Part shown: positions 33,216 through 41,799 of the stretch, piece by piece
Layout of the letters: each line of letters opens with the position of its first letter
How positions within the stretch are numbered: position 1 is the stretch's first letter
Assembly: GCF_900314615.1 (NCBI RefSeq)
Contig: NZ_OMWA01000015.1
Span: 1-50,531, forward strand
DNA length: 50,531 nt
Direction of reading: 5' to 3'
DNA from: an uncultured Methanobrevibacter sp.
Lineage (GTDB): Archaea; Methanobacteriota; Methanobacteria; Methanobacteriales; Methanobacteriaceae
Translations under genes and position numbers: made by a program
Notes under the pieces: generated by a model
The model's input: only the letters and a program-made list of their open reading frames with translations
The model's database searches: none
What the model was told of the DNA's origin: nothing

Positions 33216-35708
33216 ATGGTAAAGCATAAACATATGGATTTGCCAATTGAAGGAATGCACTGCGCTTCTTGTGTTTTAAGTGTTAACAAAACCTTTGGAA
33301 AAATAGAAGGTGTAGAAGAAGTTGATGCAGACCTTGCAGCAAATAAATTGCATATTACAGTTGATACTAAAAAGATTTCTTATGAAGAGATGGAGAGATT
33401 AGTAAAGAATTTAGGTTTTGATCTTCACTCAGACGAAATGACAATAAGAATTCAGGGAATGCACTGCGCTTCCTGTACAATGAATGTCGAAAATTTCTTA
33501 ATAAGACTGGACGGTATTTTTGATGTTAAAGCGGATTTAACCTCACAGACAGCAAAAATAAGATATGATTCATCAAAAGTCACATTGGATGAAATCGATG
33601 AAGTGATTACATCATTGGGCTTTGAACTTTTAGGGGTTGAAGGTCAGACTGAAATTGATGAAGAGGCAATCTATCAGAAGGATTTGGCCGAAAAACGTAA
33701 CAGGATAATTGTCGGTTTGTTTTTTTCTGCTATTTTAATGATTTTGATGTTCAGCGGATGGGATCCTTTAATGGGTGTAACTCATTCTATTCATGAAGCT
33801 ACAGGACTGCACATATCCTCAATGGGGCTATTGTCATTATTGGTAAGTATTGTTCCGTTTTTATATGTGTCTTTACCTATCTTAAAAGCGGGAATCAATG
33901 GATTAATGCATAAAAACCTGAATATGGATGTAATGTATTCAATGGGGATTCTTGTTGCATACATTTCAAGTATCTTTGGAACATTCGGCATTGTCCTTGA
34001 CCATACTTTCATGTTTTATGACTCAGCAGTAATGCTTCCTTCATTTTTGATGATTGGAAGATATCTTGAAGCCCGAGCCAAAAAAAGGACTTCCGATTCT
34101 ATCCGTGAACTGATTGGACTTCAGCCGACTGTCGCAACAGCAATCGAAGTGGATGAGAATGGTGAGATAATCTCACAGAAAGAGGTTTCCATTGCAGATA
34201 TTGTTATTGATGATTTATTGCTGGTAAAACCTGGTGACAAGATTCCTGTTGACGGGGATGTAGTCGGCGGAGAATCTTATGTAGATGAATCGATGATTAA
34301 CGGGGAACCAATTCCAAAAGTTAAAAAGGATGGGGAGGAAGTATTTGCAGGAACCATCAATCAGGACGGCGTACTTCACATCAAAGCCAAAAAAATCGGA
34401 AAAGAAACAGTTCTCTCAAACATTATCCGTCTGGTTGAAAAGGCACAGTCTTCAAGGCCTCCGGTTCAGAAATTCGCAAATACTATTGTATCATACTTCA
34501 TTCCGGTTATTCTGACTATAGCTATTATTGTTTTCCTGATATGGTATGTTGTTTTGGGAGCATCTTTGCTGTTCTCTTTAACATGTCTGATTTCCATTCT
34601 GGTAGTTGCATGTCCGTGTGCTTTGGGTTTGGCTACTCCAACTGCAGTTACTGTAGGTGTTGGAAGAGCAGCTGAATTCGGTATTTTAATCAAAAATGGG
34701 GATACTCTGGAAAATGCCGGTCAAATCGATGTTGCTGCATTTGACAAGACCGGAACAATAACCGAAGGAAAACCTGAAGTTGATGACATAATCCCTTATG
34801 GAATTTCCGAAGAGGAACTGATTGGACTTGCAGCCAGTGTGGAGCAGAATTCCAATCACCCTATTGCAAAAGCTATTGTAAATAAATCAAAAGAGATGAA
34901 TCTGGATTTGGACCAAACAACTGAGTTTGAAAACATCACCGGTAAAGGACTTAAAGCTAAATTAAATGGCAGAGATGTTTTTGCAGGCAATCTGTCATTA
35001 ATGCAGGCAAATGAAATTGACGTTTCCAGCGAACTGGTAGACAAGTATCATGAGCTTGAAAAACTCTCTAAAACAATCATATTTTTAGCACAGGATAAAT
35101 CTGTAAAAGGTATCTTAAGCTTATCTGACAAAATCAAATCAAATTCTAAAAGAACCATTGACGAACTGCATAAGATGGGTGTTGAAACCTATATGCTGAC
35201 AGGGGACAATGAATCTACAGCACTTAATGTGGCCCGTGAAGTCGGTATTGACAATGTCCGTGCAGGAGTGCTGCCTGAAAACAAACTTGATATTGTTAAA
35301 GAAACCCAGGCAAATCACACTAAAAAAGTTTTATTTGTCGGTGACGGTATTAATGATGCGCCTGCTTTAACACAGGCTGATATCGGTGTGGCAATGGGTA
35401 ACGGAACAGATATTGCAATGGAAAGCGGAGATATTGTTGTTATGGAAGGCGATTTGGAAAATGTTGTTGCAGCTGTACAGTTTTCTAAAAAGGTAATGAG
35501 GAGAATTAAAGAAAATATCTTCTGGGCATTTGCGTATAACTCCATTCTGATTCCAATCGCAGCAGGTGTCTTATATCCTGCATTTGGAATAACATTTGAA
35601 CCTGCTCTTGCAGGTTTGGCTATGGCATTAAGTTCAGTAACTGTCATATCTCTGTCACTGATGCTTAAGAGATATGTTCCTGAAATAAAAAAAGAAAGTT
35701 GGAATTAA
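33216..35708 (+). CDS. copA: Copper-type P1B ATPase with two heavy-metal-binding domains
   Basis: This 830-residue membrane pump exports Cu+ (or Ag+). It has two N-terminal HMA domains, each with GMHCASC (Cys16/Cys19 and Cys84/Cys87), then eight predicted helices. The transport motif is CPC (Cys466 and Cys468 in VVACPCALGLATP). The phosphorylated Asp510 is in FDKTGTITEG, TGDNESTA and VGDGINDAPALTQAD form the hinge and P-domain, and an HP pair (NSNHPIAKA) contacts nucleotide. The CPC motif with GMHCASC favours copper over zinc or cadmium. No copper chaperone or regulator lies next to it; the gene appears monocistronic. Confidence 0.93.
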   Translation: MVKHKHMDLPIEGMHCASCVLSVNKTFGKIEGVEEVDADLAANKLHITVDTKKISYEEMERLVKNLGFDLHSDEMTIRIQGMHCASCTMNVENFLIRLDGIFDVKADLTSQTAKIRYDSSKVTLDEIDEVITSLGFELLGVEGQTEIDEEAIYQKDLAEKRNRIIVGLFFSAILMILMFSGWDPLMGVTHSIHEATGLHISSMGLLSLLVSIVPFLYVSLPILKAGINGLMHKNLNMDVMYSMGILVAYISSIFGTFGIVLDHTFMFYDSAVMLPSFLMIGRYLEARAKKRTSDSIRELIGLQPTVATAIEVDENGEIISQKEVSIADIVIDDLLLVKPGDKIPVDGDVVGGESYVDESMINGEPIPKVKKDGEEVFAGTINQDGVLHIKAKKIGKETVLSNIIRLVEKAQSSRPPVQKFANTIVSYFIPVILTIAIIVFLIWYVVLGASLLFSLTCLISILVVACPCALGLATPTAVTVGVGRAAEFGILIKNGDTLENAGQIDVAAFDKTGTITEGKPEVDDIIPYGISEEELIGLAASVEQNSNHPIAKAIVNKSKEMNLDLDQTTEFENITGKGLKAKLNGRDVFAGNLSLMQANEIDVSSELVDKYHELEKLSKTIIFLAQDKSVKGILSLSDKIKSNSKRTIDELHKMGVETYMLTGDNESTALNVAREVGIDNVRAGVLPENKLDIVKETQANHTKKVLFVGDGINDAPALTQADIGVAMGNGTDIAMESGDIVVMEGDLENVVAAVQFSKKVMRRIKENIFWAFAYNSILIPIAAGVLYPAFGITFEPALAGLAMALSSVTVISLSLMLKRYVPEIKKESWN

Positions 35709-35710
35709 AT

Positions 35711-35724
35711 TGATTTATAAATCA
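35711..35724. terminator. Palindrome between convergent genes
   Basis: TGATTTATAAATCA is a perfect 14-bp palindrome between the copA stop (35708) and the convergent membrane protein gene, whose TAA (35715-35717) it overlaps. It may act as a two-way terminator, though no strong T-run follows. Confidence 0.3.
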
Positions 35725-36563
35725 TTTAATTCTAATTTTAATTTTTCCAGTTTAGGTGCAAGGAAGTTGTAGAATATTGCTGTTAGCGCACCGCTGGCAA
35801 ATCCGATAATTAGTGAGAAAATAATATTAAATATTGCACTAATTGCTGTTCCACCACTGACTATCATCACAATTGCAGTAATAATGCTTAAAACACCATT
35901 TACTATACCAAATGCAATTGCAAACTTAATCATGTCAACAGATTCAATCACTGTCATGTTGTTTTCTTTTGATAATTTAACTTCAATTCCTCTTCCTCTG
36001 CCTGCAAGAATGTTGTAAATGTAGCATCCGAGCAGTACGAAAACAAATGTCATGATAAATGTACCGAAGATAAACATTGCAATTGTTGTCGGTTGGCTGA
36101 TCAGTATCATGAACTGATAAAGGCTATAAGCTAATACCTGCTGGCCAGCATAGATTAATGTCTGCATTACTGCATTAATCAATAACGGCAGGACTAATAC
36201 AGAAACCAAATAGAGTAATATTGCCTGAATTGTTGCAATCATTGCTGTTATAATTGCAGTTTCGGTTGTTGTTACTTTAATGATTTTTCCGCCATCAAAT
36301 ATGAATTTAATGTTGTTCATTTTTTTTGCAAGGAGATTATAAATGAAACCCTGGCAAAAGGAATTGTAGATTGTGTACATGAATGTACCGACTACCATTG
36401 TTGAGATAAGATATACTGAAACCCCAGCTCCGTTTGGATTTGAGATTCCAATAAAAAGCGAAATTATGATGGAGGAGATTATTGAAAATAATACTCCTAT
36501 TGCAGTTGTGATAATAGTGAATGAAGATAAATCAATAGATTTTAATTCTTTTACACTAACCAT
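35715..36563 (-). CDS. Multi-helix membrane protein with three repeats of a YNxLA motif
   Basis: The 282-residue protein has six to seven hydrophobic segments. A short motif occurs three times, each after a membrane segment: FIYNLLAKKMNNIKFIF, YIYNILAGRGRGIEVKL and IFYNFLAPKLEKLKLEL. The repeat suggests a threefold internally duplicated membrane fold with short cytoplasmic basic/acidic beta segments. I do not recognise a named family. It starts eight bases after the purB stop with GGTGGAAG as ribosome site, so it is cotranscribed with purB without an obvious functional link. Confidence 0.65.
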   Translation of the reverse strand: MVSVKELKSIDLSSFTIITTAIGVLFSIISSIIISLFIGISNPNGAGVSVYLISTMVVGTFMYTIYNSFCQGFIYNLLAKKMNNIKFIFDGGKIIKVTTTETAIITAMIATIQAILLYLVSVLVLPLLINAVMQTLIYAGQQVLAYSLYQFMILISQPTTIAMFIFGTFIMTFVFVLLGCYIYNILAGRGRGIEVKLSKENNMTVIESVDMIKFAIAFGIVNGVLSIITAIVMIVSGGTAISAIFNIIFSLIIGFASGALTAIFYNFLAPKLEKLKLELNDL

Positions 36564-36571
36564 TCTTCCAC

Positions 36572-37921
36572 CTAGAACCAGCTTTCAGATTTTTCAAGCA
36601 ATTCGTCAATGATTATTGAAATGGAGCCGACATAGGTGTGAGGATCCATAATTTTTTCAACATCGTCTTCTGTAAGGTATTTTTGAACCTCTTCATCTTC
36701 TAGGATTAATTCTCCTAATAATAATTTTTCTTTATTGGCTTTTATTGCATTTTTCCTTACAATTCCGTATGCAGTTTGTTTACCCATTCCTGCACGGGTA
36801 AGTTCTGCCATTAATCTTTCAGCCATAATCAGTCCGTTTGTGAGGTTTAAGTTTCTTTCGATATTTTCATCGTAGAAAACTAAATTGTTCATTAATTTTA
36901 TGGTTAAATTGAGGATGTAATCGGTTAAAATACAGCTTTCAGGGAACATGATTCTTTCACATGAAGAGTTGGTTAAATCTCTTTCATGCCATAACGGATT
37001 GTTGTCTAAAGCTGCATTGACATAGGATTTGACAATTCTTGCAATGCCGCATATTCTCTCAGCAGTAATAGGGTTCATTTTATGTGGCATTGTACTGCTT
37101 CCTACTTGTTTTTCAGGATCGAAGTATTCGCCGACTTCCATGAGTTCGGTTCTTTGAAGACTTCTGATTTCAAGTGCAATTTTGTCTAAGGTACTTGCAA
37201 TATTTGCTAAAACACTTATGAACTCTACGTGGTTGTCTCTTTGAACAACCTGGTTTGTGATGGTAGCTGCAGGTAATCCTAATATTTCTGCTACGGTTTT
37301 GTGGATTTCCCATCCCTGTTCGCCTAATGCTGCGGTGGTTCCAACAGCTCCGTCCATCATTCCAATACAAACATTGGATTCTGCATTTTCCAGTCTTACG
37401 TATTGTCTGTGAAGTTCATCAGCCCAAATACCGAATTTCATACCGTAGGTGGTAGGAAGTGCATGCTGTCCGTGTGTACGTCCGATACATACTTTCATTT
37501 TATTTTCTTCGGTTAATTTGAGCATTATTTTTGTTAATCTTTCTAATTTTTCTTTTAATACTCCAATGGAGTCACGAATGAGTAATGAATTTGAACTGTC
37601 TACAATATCATTAGATGTAGCTCCGAAGTGAACGTATTCTCCGGCTCCGTTTTCACATACTTCTGTGATTGATTTTGATAAAGCAGCGATATCGTGATTT
37701 GTTTCTGCTTCAATTTCTTTCATTCTTTCAAGCTTTACAAAGTTTGTATTAGCTTTTGCGGCAATTTCATCAGCAACTTCCTGTGGAATAATTCCCAGTT
37801 TGCCTTCAGCTTGAGCTAATGCAGATTCTACATCTAACATTCTCTGTAATTTATTTTCTTCTTCCCAAATTTGTTTCATTTCGGGAGTTCCATATCTAAA
37901 TTCAATTGGATGTATAGCCAT
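36572..37921 (-). CDS. purB: Adenylosuccinate lyase
   Basis: This 449-residue enzyme of the fumarase/aspartase superfamily acts twice in purine synthesis, cleaving SAICAR and adenylosuccinate with release of fumarate. The signature GSSTMPHKMNPITAE (with the flexible catalytic loop), EAETNHDIAALSKSI, HFGATSNDIVDS and GRTHGQHALPTT are all intact. The length matches the family. It begins at the ATG 37919-37921, near the divergent Xre regulator gene, and a membrane protein gene follows. Confidence 0.94.
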   Translation of the reverse strand: MAIHPIEFRYGTPEMKQIWEEENKLQRMLDVESALAQAEGKLGIIPQEVADEIAAKANTNFVKLERMKEIEAETNHDIAALSKSITEVCENGAGEYVHFGATSNDIVDSSNSLLIRDSIGVLKEKLERLTKIMLKLTEENKMKVCIGRTHGQHALPTTYGMKFGIWADELHRQYVRLENAESNVCIGMMDGAVGTTAALGEQGWEIHKTVAEILGLPAATITNQVVQRDNHVEFISVLANIASTLDKIALEIRSLQRTELMEVGEYFDPEKQVGSSTMPHKMNPITAERICGIARIVKSYVNAALDNNPLWHERDLTNSSCERIMFPESCILTDYILNLTIKLMNNLVFYDENIERNLNLTNGLIMAERLMAELTRAGMGKQTAYGIVRKNAIKANKEKLLLGELILEDEEVQKYLTEDDVEKIMDPHTYVGSISIIIDELLEKSESWF

Positions 37922-38071
37922 TTTTTATCAACTCATAATTTTTAAAATATATTCATATATTTATTCATTCTTTTTATTAAATTTTTAATTTTTTCAAAAC
38001 ATTTATATAGTCACCTTTTAAAGACTTTAATATACTTGCATATTATTCTAATTTATGCAATAGGTGAGTAT

Positions 38072-38275
38072 ATGGAAACAAAAATACGACAGTTGCGCCA
38101 GAATAAAGGCTTAACTCAACAAGAGTTGGCTGATGCGGCTCAAGTAACTCGTCAAACCATAAATGCTTTAGAAAATGCTCGTTATAATCCTTCCTTATTA
38201 TTAGCCTATAAAATTACAAAAATTTTGGGTAAAAATTCTATAGAAGAAGTCTTTATGTTCAATGAAGATGATTGA
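38072..38275 (+). CDS. Xre/YozG-like helix-turn-helix regulator
   Basis: This is a 67-residue DNA-binding protein: IRQLRQNKGLTQQELADAAQVTRQTINALENARYNPSL is a classical Cro/C1 HTH, and the short C-terminus (KILGKNSIEEVFMFNEDD) is typical of the YozG-type regulators that stand next to membrane proteins. The ATG at 38072 has AGGTGA upstream and gives a clean start; a longer frame from 38036 is less likely. The AT-rich repeats just downstream could be its binding sites, and the following CPBP-protease gene its target. Confidence 0.88.
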   Translation: METKIRQLRQNKGLTQQELADAAQVTRQTINALENARYNPSLLLAYKITKILGKNSIEEVFMFNEDD

Positions 38276-38315
38276 ATGACATTTGAATTTGTAAAAAAAA
38301 TAGTTGGTTTGCATG

Positions 38316-38398
38316 TGTTAATAAATATGCTTTTATATTGTTAATATATATGCTAAAAAAATGTTAATATAGTGTTCATATTGTTAATATATATGCTA
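38316..38398. repeat. AT-rich repeat cluster in front of the CPBP-protease gene
   Basis: TTGTTAATATATATGCTA occurs twice exactly within 21-bp repeats (38335-38355 and 38378-38398). A variant TGTTAATAAATATGCT is at 38316-38331 and a partial TGTTAATAT at 38362-38370. This is an iteron-like set of four between the Xre gene and the protease gene, best read as an operator array overlapping the promoter. Confidence 0.5.
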
Positions 38399-38438
38399 TT
38401 TTTTTAATTTTATTTTTTAAACACTTTTATTTGATATT

Positions 38439-39221
38439 ATGTCTTTGTTTAACGATAATCTGAAAAATATTAAAATCAGGACGGTTTTGATAATACTGAT
38501 TGTATCTTATCTGATTTTATTTTTGTTATCTAAATTCGGATTTCCATTTAACCAGACATGGATTTATATTGTTTTAATCTTTTATTTCATATTTAAATTA
38601 CGCAGATATGGTGAAAGCTTTAAAGAGGATTTAAAAAGTGTTTTTTCCAAAATTGATTTGAAATTCATACTGTTTGTAGTTTTTTTGAATATTTTCTTTT
38701 CATATGGGATGCTCTATTTGACAAATTATGCGGTATCTTATTTTCCCCAGTTAATGTTTCTGGTAAATTTTTCACTGCCTTCAATGGCAATTATAGACAC
38801 TTTGCCTTTGATTGGAGGATTTGTCTCCACAGTTGTTATTGCATCTGTTTGTGAAGAGTTAATATTCAGGGGTGTTTTCCTGTCCCGGTTGAGACTAATT
38901 GTTCCTACAGTCTTTGCAGTACTGATTTCCTCATTGCTTTTTGGTGCGCTTCATAGCTTTGGAAGCATGACTTCAGCAGTTGTTTTTGCTATTTGCATGG
39001 CAATTTTATATCTTAAAAGCGATAATATTTGCGTTCCTATTTTGGCTCATTTCTTAAATAACTTATTTGCTGAAATTATCAGATTGGTTGATGTTCATGA
39101 GGTATTATTTAACAATCCTGGTGTCATGTTGGTTATTGGTGTTCTTGCAGTGATTTCTGCAATAATTCTGTTCATCTCAATTTTCAAAGAATTGAAAATG
39201 TTAAATAATAAAACATTATAG
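38439..39221 (+). CDS. CPBP-family intramembrane metalloprotease
   Basis: The 260-residue protein has about eight membrane segments and the CPBP (CAAX-protease/Abi) motifs: CEELIFRGVFLSRL (EExxxR), FGALHSFGS with His, and HFLNNLFAEII with His and Asn. Such proteases process prenylated or bacteriocin-like peptides or serve immunity and stress roles; the substrate here is unknown. It is preceded by an operator-like repeat array and an Xre regulator and followed after ten bases by a small membrane protein, suggesting a regulated three-gene unit. Confidence 0.85.
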   Translation: MSLFNDNLKNIKIRTVLIILIVSYLILFLLSKFGFPFNQTWIYIVLIFYFIFKLRRYGESFKEDLKSVFSKIDLKFILFVVFLNIFFSYGMLYLTNYAVSYFPQLMFLVNFSLPSMAIIDTLPLIGGFVSTVVIASVCEELIFRGVFLSRLRLIVPTVFAVLISSLLFGALHSFGSMTSAVVFAICMAILYLKSDNICVPILAHFLNNLFAEIIRLVDVHEVLFNNPGVMLVIGVLAVISAIILFISIFKELKMLNNKTL

Positions 39222-39231
39222 ATATCTTAAC

Positions 39232-39630
39232 ATGGATTTAAGAAAAATCGGTGTTGCATTAATTTTTATTGGAATCATTTTGGCCATATTGTTTTTGGGC
39301 AATGATAAAGTGTTCGTGCCTGCATTGACAGTCACAGTGTTAGGATTCTTTTTAACAGTTGTTGGTTTTGTCATTGAAATTAGAAAAAGAAAATTGATTA
39401 ATGATCAGTTGGATAAGGATATCGGAACTGTTATTCAGCCGTTAATTACTAAATATTCTAATTTGAATAAGCAGTATCGCAGTGAATTTGAAGGCGATGA
39501 ATATGTTCAAAAAAGATTGCAGTTAAACAATGATTTGGAAAAAGAACTTACAGAAAAAATCCCTTATCTGGAAAGCCGTGAAATCAAAAAGATAGTCATT
39601 GAGTTTTCCAAAGAGCAGGATAAAATGTAA
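39232..39630 (+). CDS. Small two-helix membrane protein with a charged C-terminal coil
   Basis: The 132-residue protein has two N-terminal hydrophobic segments (about 6-22 and 30-47), followed by a charged, helical cytoplasmic tail (RKRKLINDQLDKDIG, then EKELTEKIPYLESREIKK). No family is recognised. It begins ten bases after the CPBP-protease stop and is probably its operon partner. The trp promoter begins shortly after its stop. Confidence 0.6.
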   Translation: MDLRKIGVALIFIGIILAILFLGNDKVFVPALTVTVLGFFLTVVGFVIEIRKRKLINDQLDKDIGTVIQPLITKYSNLNKQYRSEFEGDEYVQKRLQLNNDLEKELTEKIPYLESREIKKIVIEFSKEQDKM

Positions 39631-39657
39631 GTATATTTTTTTAAAGTTTTAATATAA

Positions 39658-39693
39658 TGTACAAAAAATGACAACAAGGTTTTAAATAGTACA
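39658..39693 (+). promoter_or_regulatory. trp operon promoter with TRP boxes
   Basis: TGTACA (39658-39663) and AGTACA (39688-39693), 30 bases apart, flank the TATA-like TTTAAATA (39681-39688), about 30 bases before trpE. TGTACA is the known target of the TrpY repressor in Methanothermobacter. No leader peptide or attenuator hairpin is visible. A trpY gene is not adjacent here. Confidence 0.6.
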
Positions 39694-39721
39694 TTTTATA
39701 AAATAATAATTTAGTGATATA

Positions 39722-41218
39722 ATGTTTTTCCCAAGTTTAGATGAAGTAAAAGATATTTCAAAAAATAAGGAGTATAAGTGCATACCAATCGCTTATGAAT
39801 TATTCTCAGATATTGCAACTCCTATAGAAGTTTTAAGAATTTTAAAAGGTTGCAGTAACCACTGTTACATGCTGGAAAGTGTAGAAGATTCACAAAACTG
39901 GGGAAGATACTCTTTTTTAGGTTATGACCCTCTTCTGGAATTCACCTGTCAGGACGGCATCGTTAAAATTAAAGGCAGTGAAAATTTCGACCAGTTCAAC
40001 GACGACGAGGTTGTAATCGAAACTGAAAACCCCAGTGAAATCATAAAAGATCTGGTTAAAAAAAATAAGTCTCCGAAATTAGAGAACCTGCCGCCGTTTA
40101 CTGGGGGTTTTGTAGGTTATTTCGCTTATGATTATATAAAATATGCAGAGCCTTCACTAAAACTTGATGCAGAAAACCAGGATCAGTTCAAGGACATAGA
40201 TGTGATGCTTTTTGATAAAGTCATTGCTTTTGACAATTTTAAACAGAAAATTATCCTTATCGTAAATATGAAGAATGATGATTTGGAAAATAATTATGAA
40301 ACTGCCTGCATTGAATTAAAACAGATGGCAAATTTAATAAAATGCGGTAAAAAAGCAAAAATCGAATCTTTAAAATTACATTCTGACTTTAAACCGGTAT
40401 TTTCAAAGAAAAAATACTGTGATATGGTTCTGAAAGCCAAAAATTACATAAAAGAGGGAGACATATTTCAGGTTGTTTTGTCAAATAGGATAGAAGCTGA
40501 AATCTCAGGAAGCCTTTTTGATACATACAGGGTTTTAAGAACCACAAATCCTTCACCTTACATGTTTTATTTCTCAAGTAACGATATTGAAATTGCAGGA
40601 GCATCTCCTGAAACATTAGTTAAACTCACAGACAATAAACTCTTCACATTTCCTCTGGCCGGAACAAGGCCTCGCGGAAAAACACCTGAAGAAGATTTAA
40701 AACTTGAAGAGGAGCTGCTCAGTGATGAAAAAGAATTGGCCGAACATAATATGCTGGTTGATTTGGGCCGTAATGATATCGGAAGAATATCCGAGATTGG
40801 TTCTGTTAATGTGGAGAAATACCTGTCTATCGAGAGATTTTCCCATGTGATGCACATAGGATCTACTGTAAGCGGAACTTTAAGAAGTGACTTGGATTCA
40901 CTTGTAGCTATTGATTCAATTCTTCCTGCAGGAACATTGTCCGGAGCTCCAAAATTAAGAGCATGTGAAATAATCAATGAACTGGAAGACAATAAACGTG
41001 GAATATACGGCGGAGCCATAGGCTATGTTGATTTAAGCGGAAACATCGATACCTGCATTTCAATCAGAATAGCCTTTGCAAGAAACAATAAGGTTTTCAT
41101 TCGCTCAGGAGCAGGAATAGTGGCAGACAGCGTACCTGAAAATGAATTTGACGAATGCTTAAATAAGGCTGCGGCCGTAATAAATGCATTAAAAATTGCT
41201 GACGGAGGGATAGAATGA
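39722..41218 (+). CDS. trpE: Anthranilate synthase component I
   Basis: This 498-residue enzyme turns chorismate and ammonia into anthranilate, the first committed step of tryptophan synthesis. The N-terminal LES motif (NHCYMLESVED) that contributes to tryptophan feedback inhibition is present. The catalytic chorismate-binding core shows YIKEGDIFQVVLSNR, GASPETLVKL, FPLAGTRPRG, HNMLVDLGRND and RSGAGIVADSVPENEFDE. It opens the seven-gene operon trpEGDCFBA, and its TGA overlaps the trpG ATG (ATGA). Confidence 0.95.
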   Translation: MFFPSLDEVKDISKNKEYKCIPIAYELFSDIATPIEVLRILKGCSNHCYMLESVEDSQNWGRYSFLGYDPLLEFTCQDGIVKIKGSENFDQFNDDEVVIETENPSEIIKDLVKKNKSPKLENLPPFTGGFVGYFAYDYIKYAEPSLKLDAENQDQFKDIDVMLFDKVIAFDNFKQKIILIVNMKNDDLENNYETACIELKQMANLIKCGKKAKIESLKLHSDFKPVFSKKKYCDMVLKAKNYIKEGDIFQVVLSNRIEAEISGSLFDTYRVLRTTNPSPYMFYFSSNDIEIAGASPETLVKLTDNKLFTFPLAGTRPRGKTPEEDLKLEEELLSDEKELAEHNMLVDLGRNDIGRISEIGSVNVEKYLSIERFSHVMHIGSTVSGTLRSDLDSLVAIDSILPAGTLSGAPKLRACEIINELEDNKRGIYGGAIGYVDLSGNIDTCISIRIAFARNNKVFIRSGAGIVADSVPENEFDECLNKAAAVINALKIADGGIE

Positions 41219-41799
41219 TTCTTTTAATTGACAATTATGACAGTTTTTCATATAATCTTTATCAGCTGATTGGTGAAATCAATCCGGATATCATGGTTGT
41301 AAGAAACGATAAGATAACACTTGAAGAGATATCAGATTTGAATCCTGAATGCATTATACTGTCTCCTGGTCCTGGAAAACCTGAAAACGCAGGAATATGC
41401 ATTGATGTTGTGAAAACTTTCTACGATAAGATTCCGATTTTAGGAGTTTGTCTGGGCCATCAGGCAATATGTGAAGCATTTGGCGGTAAAATATCACATG
41501 CTTCAAGGCTGATGCATGGAAAATCATCAAAAATTTCACTTGATTACGATTATCTCTTTAAGGGACTTCCGAGTGAAATTAGTGTCGGAAGATATCATTC
41601 ATTAAGTCTTGTCAGGGACACTCTTCCGGACTGTCTTGACATTATTTCAAAAGCAAAGGATGACGGTGAAGTGATGGCGGTAAAGCATGAAAGTTACAGT
41701 GTTTACGGCCTGCAGTTTCATCCTGAATCAATTTTAACTCCTGACGGATTAACAATTATCAGAAATTTCTTGGAAAAAGTAGAGAGGGGAATCTTATGA
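41215..41799 (+). CDS. trpG: Anthranilate synthase glutaminase component
   Basis: This 194-residue class I glutamine amidotransferase supplies ammonia to TrpE. The motifs are LLIDNYDSFSYNL, LSPGPGKPENAG, the nucleophile loop GVCLGHQ with Cys79, and the His-Glu pair in QFHPES. It is a stand-alone subunit, not fused to TrpD as in enterobacteria. Its overlaps with trpE (ATGA) and trpD (ATGA) imply coupled translation in fixed ratio. Confidence 0.95.
   Translation: MILLIDNYDSFSYNLYQLIGEINPDIMVVRNDKITLEEISDLNPECIILSPGPGKPENAGICIDVVKTFYDKIPILGVCLGHQAICEAFGGKISHASRLMHGKSSKISLDYDYLFKGLPSEISVGRYHSLSLVRDTLPDCLDIISKAKDDGEVMAVKHESYSVYGLQFHPESILTPDGLTIIRNFLEKVERGIL

Noticed and set aside
38316..38398. 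CRISPR-like array or replication origin
   Set aside because: There are only four short AT-rich copies, unequal spacers and no Cas or Cdc6/Orc1 gene; an operator cluster fits better.
39631..39721. Attenuator or leader peptide before trpE
   Set aside because: There is no Trp-codon-rich short frame or alternative hairpins; TRP boxes explain the region better.
40567..41019. 150-residue minus-strand frame inside trpE
   Set aside because: It is antisense to a well-conserved enzyme, is Ser-rich with no motif, and has no ribosome site.
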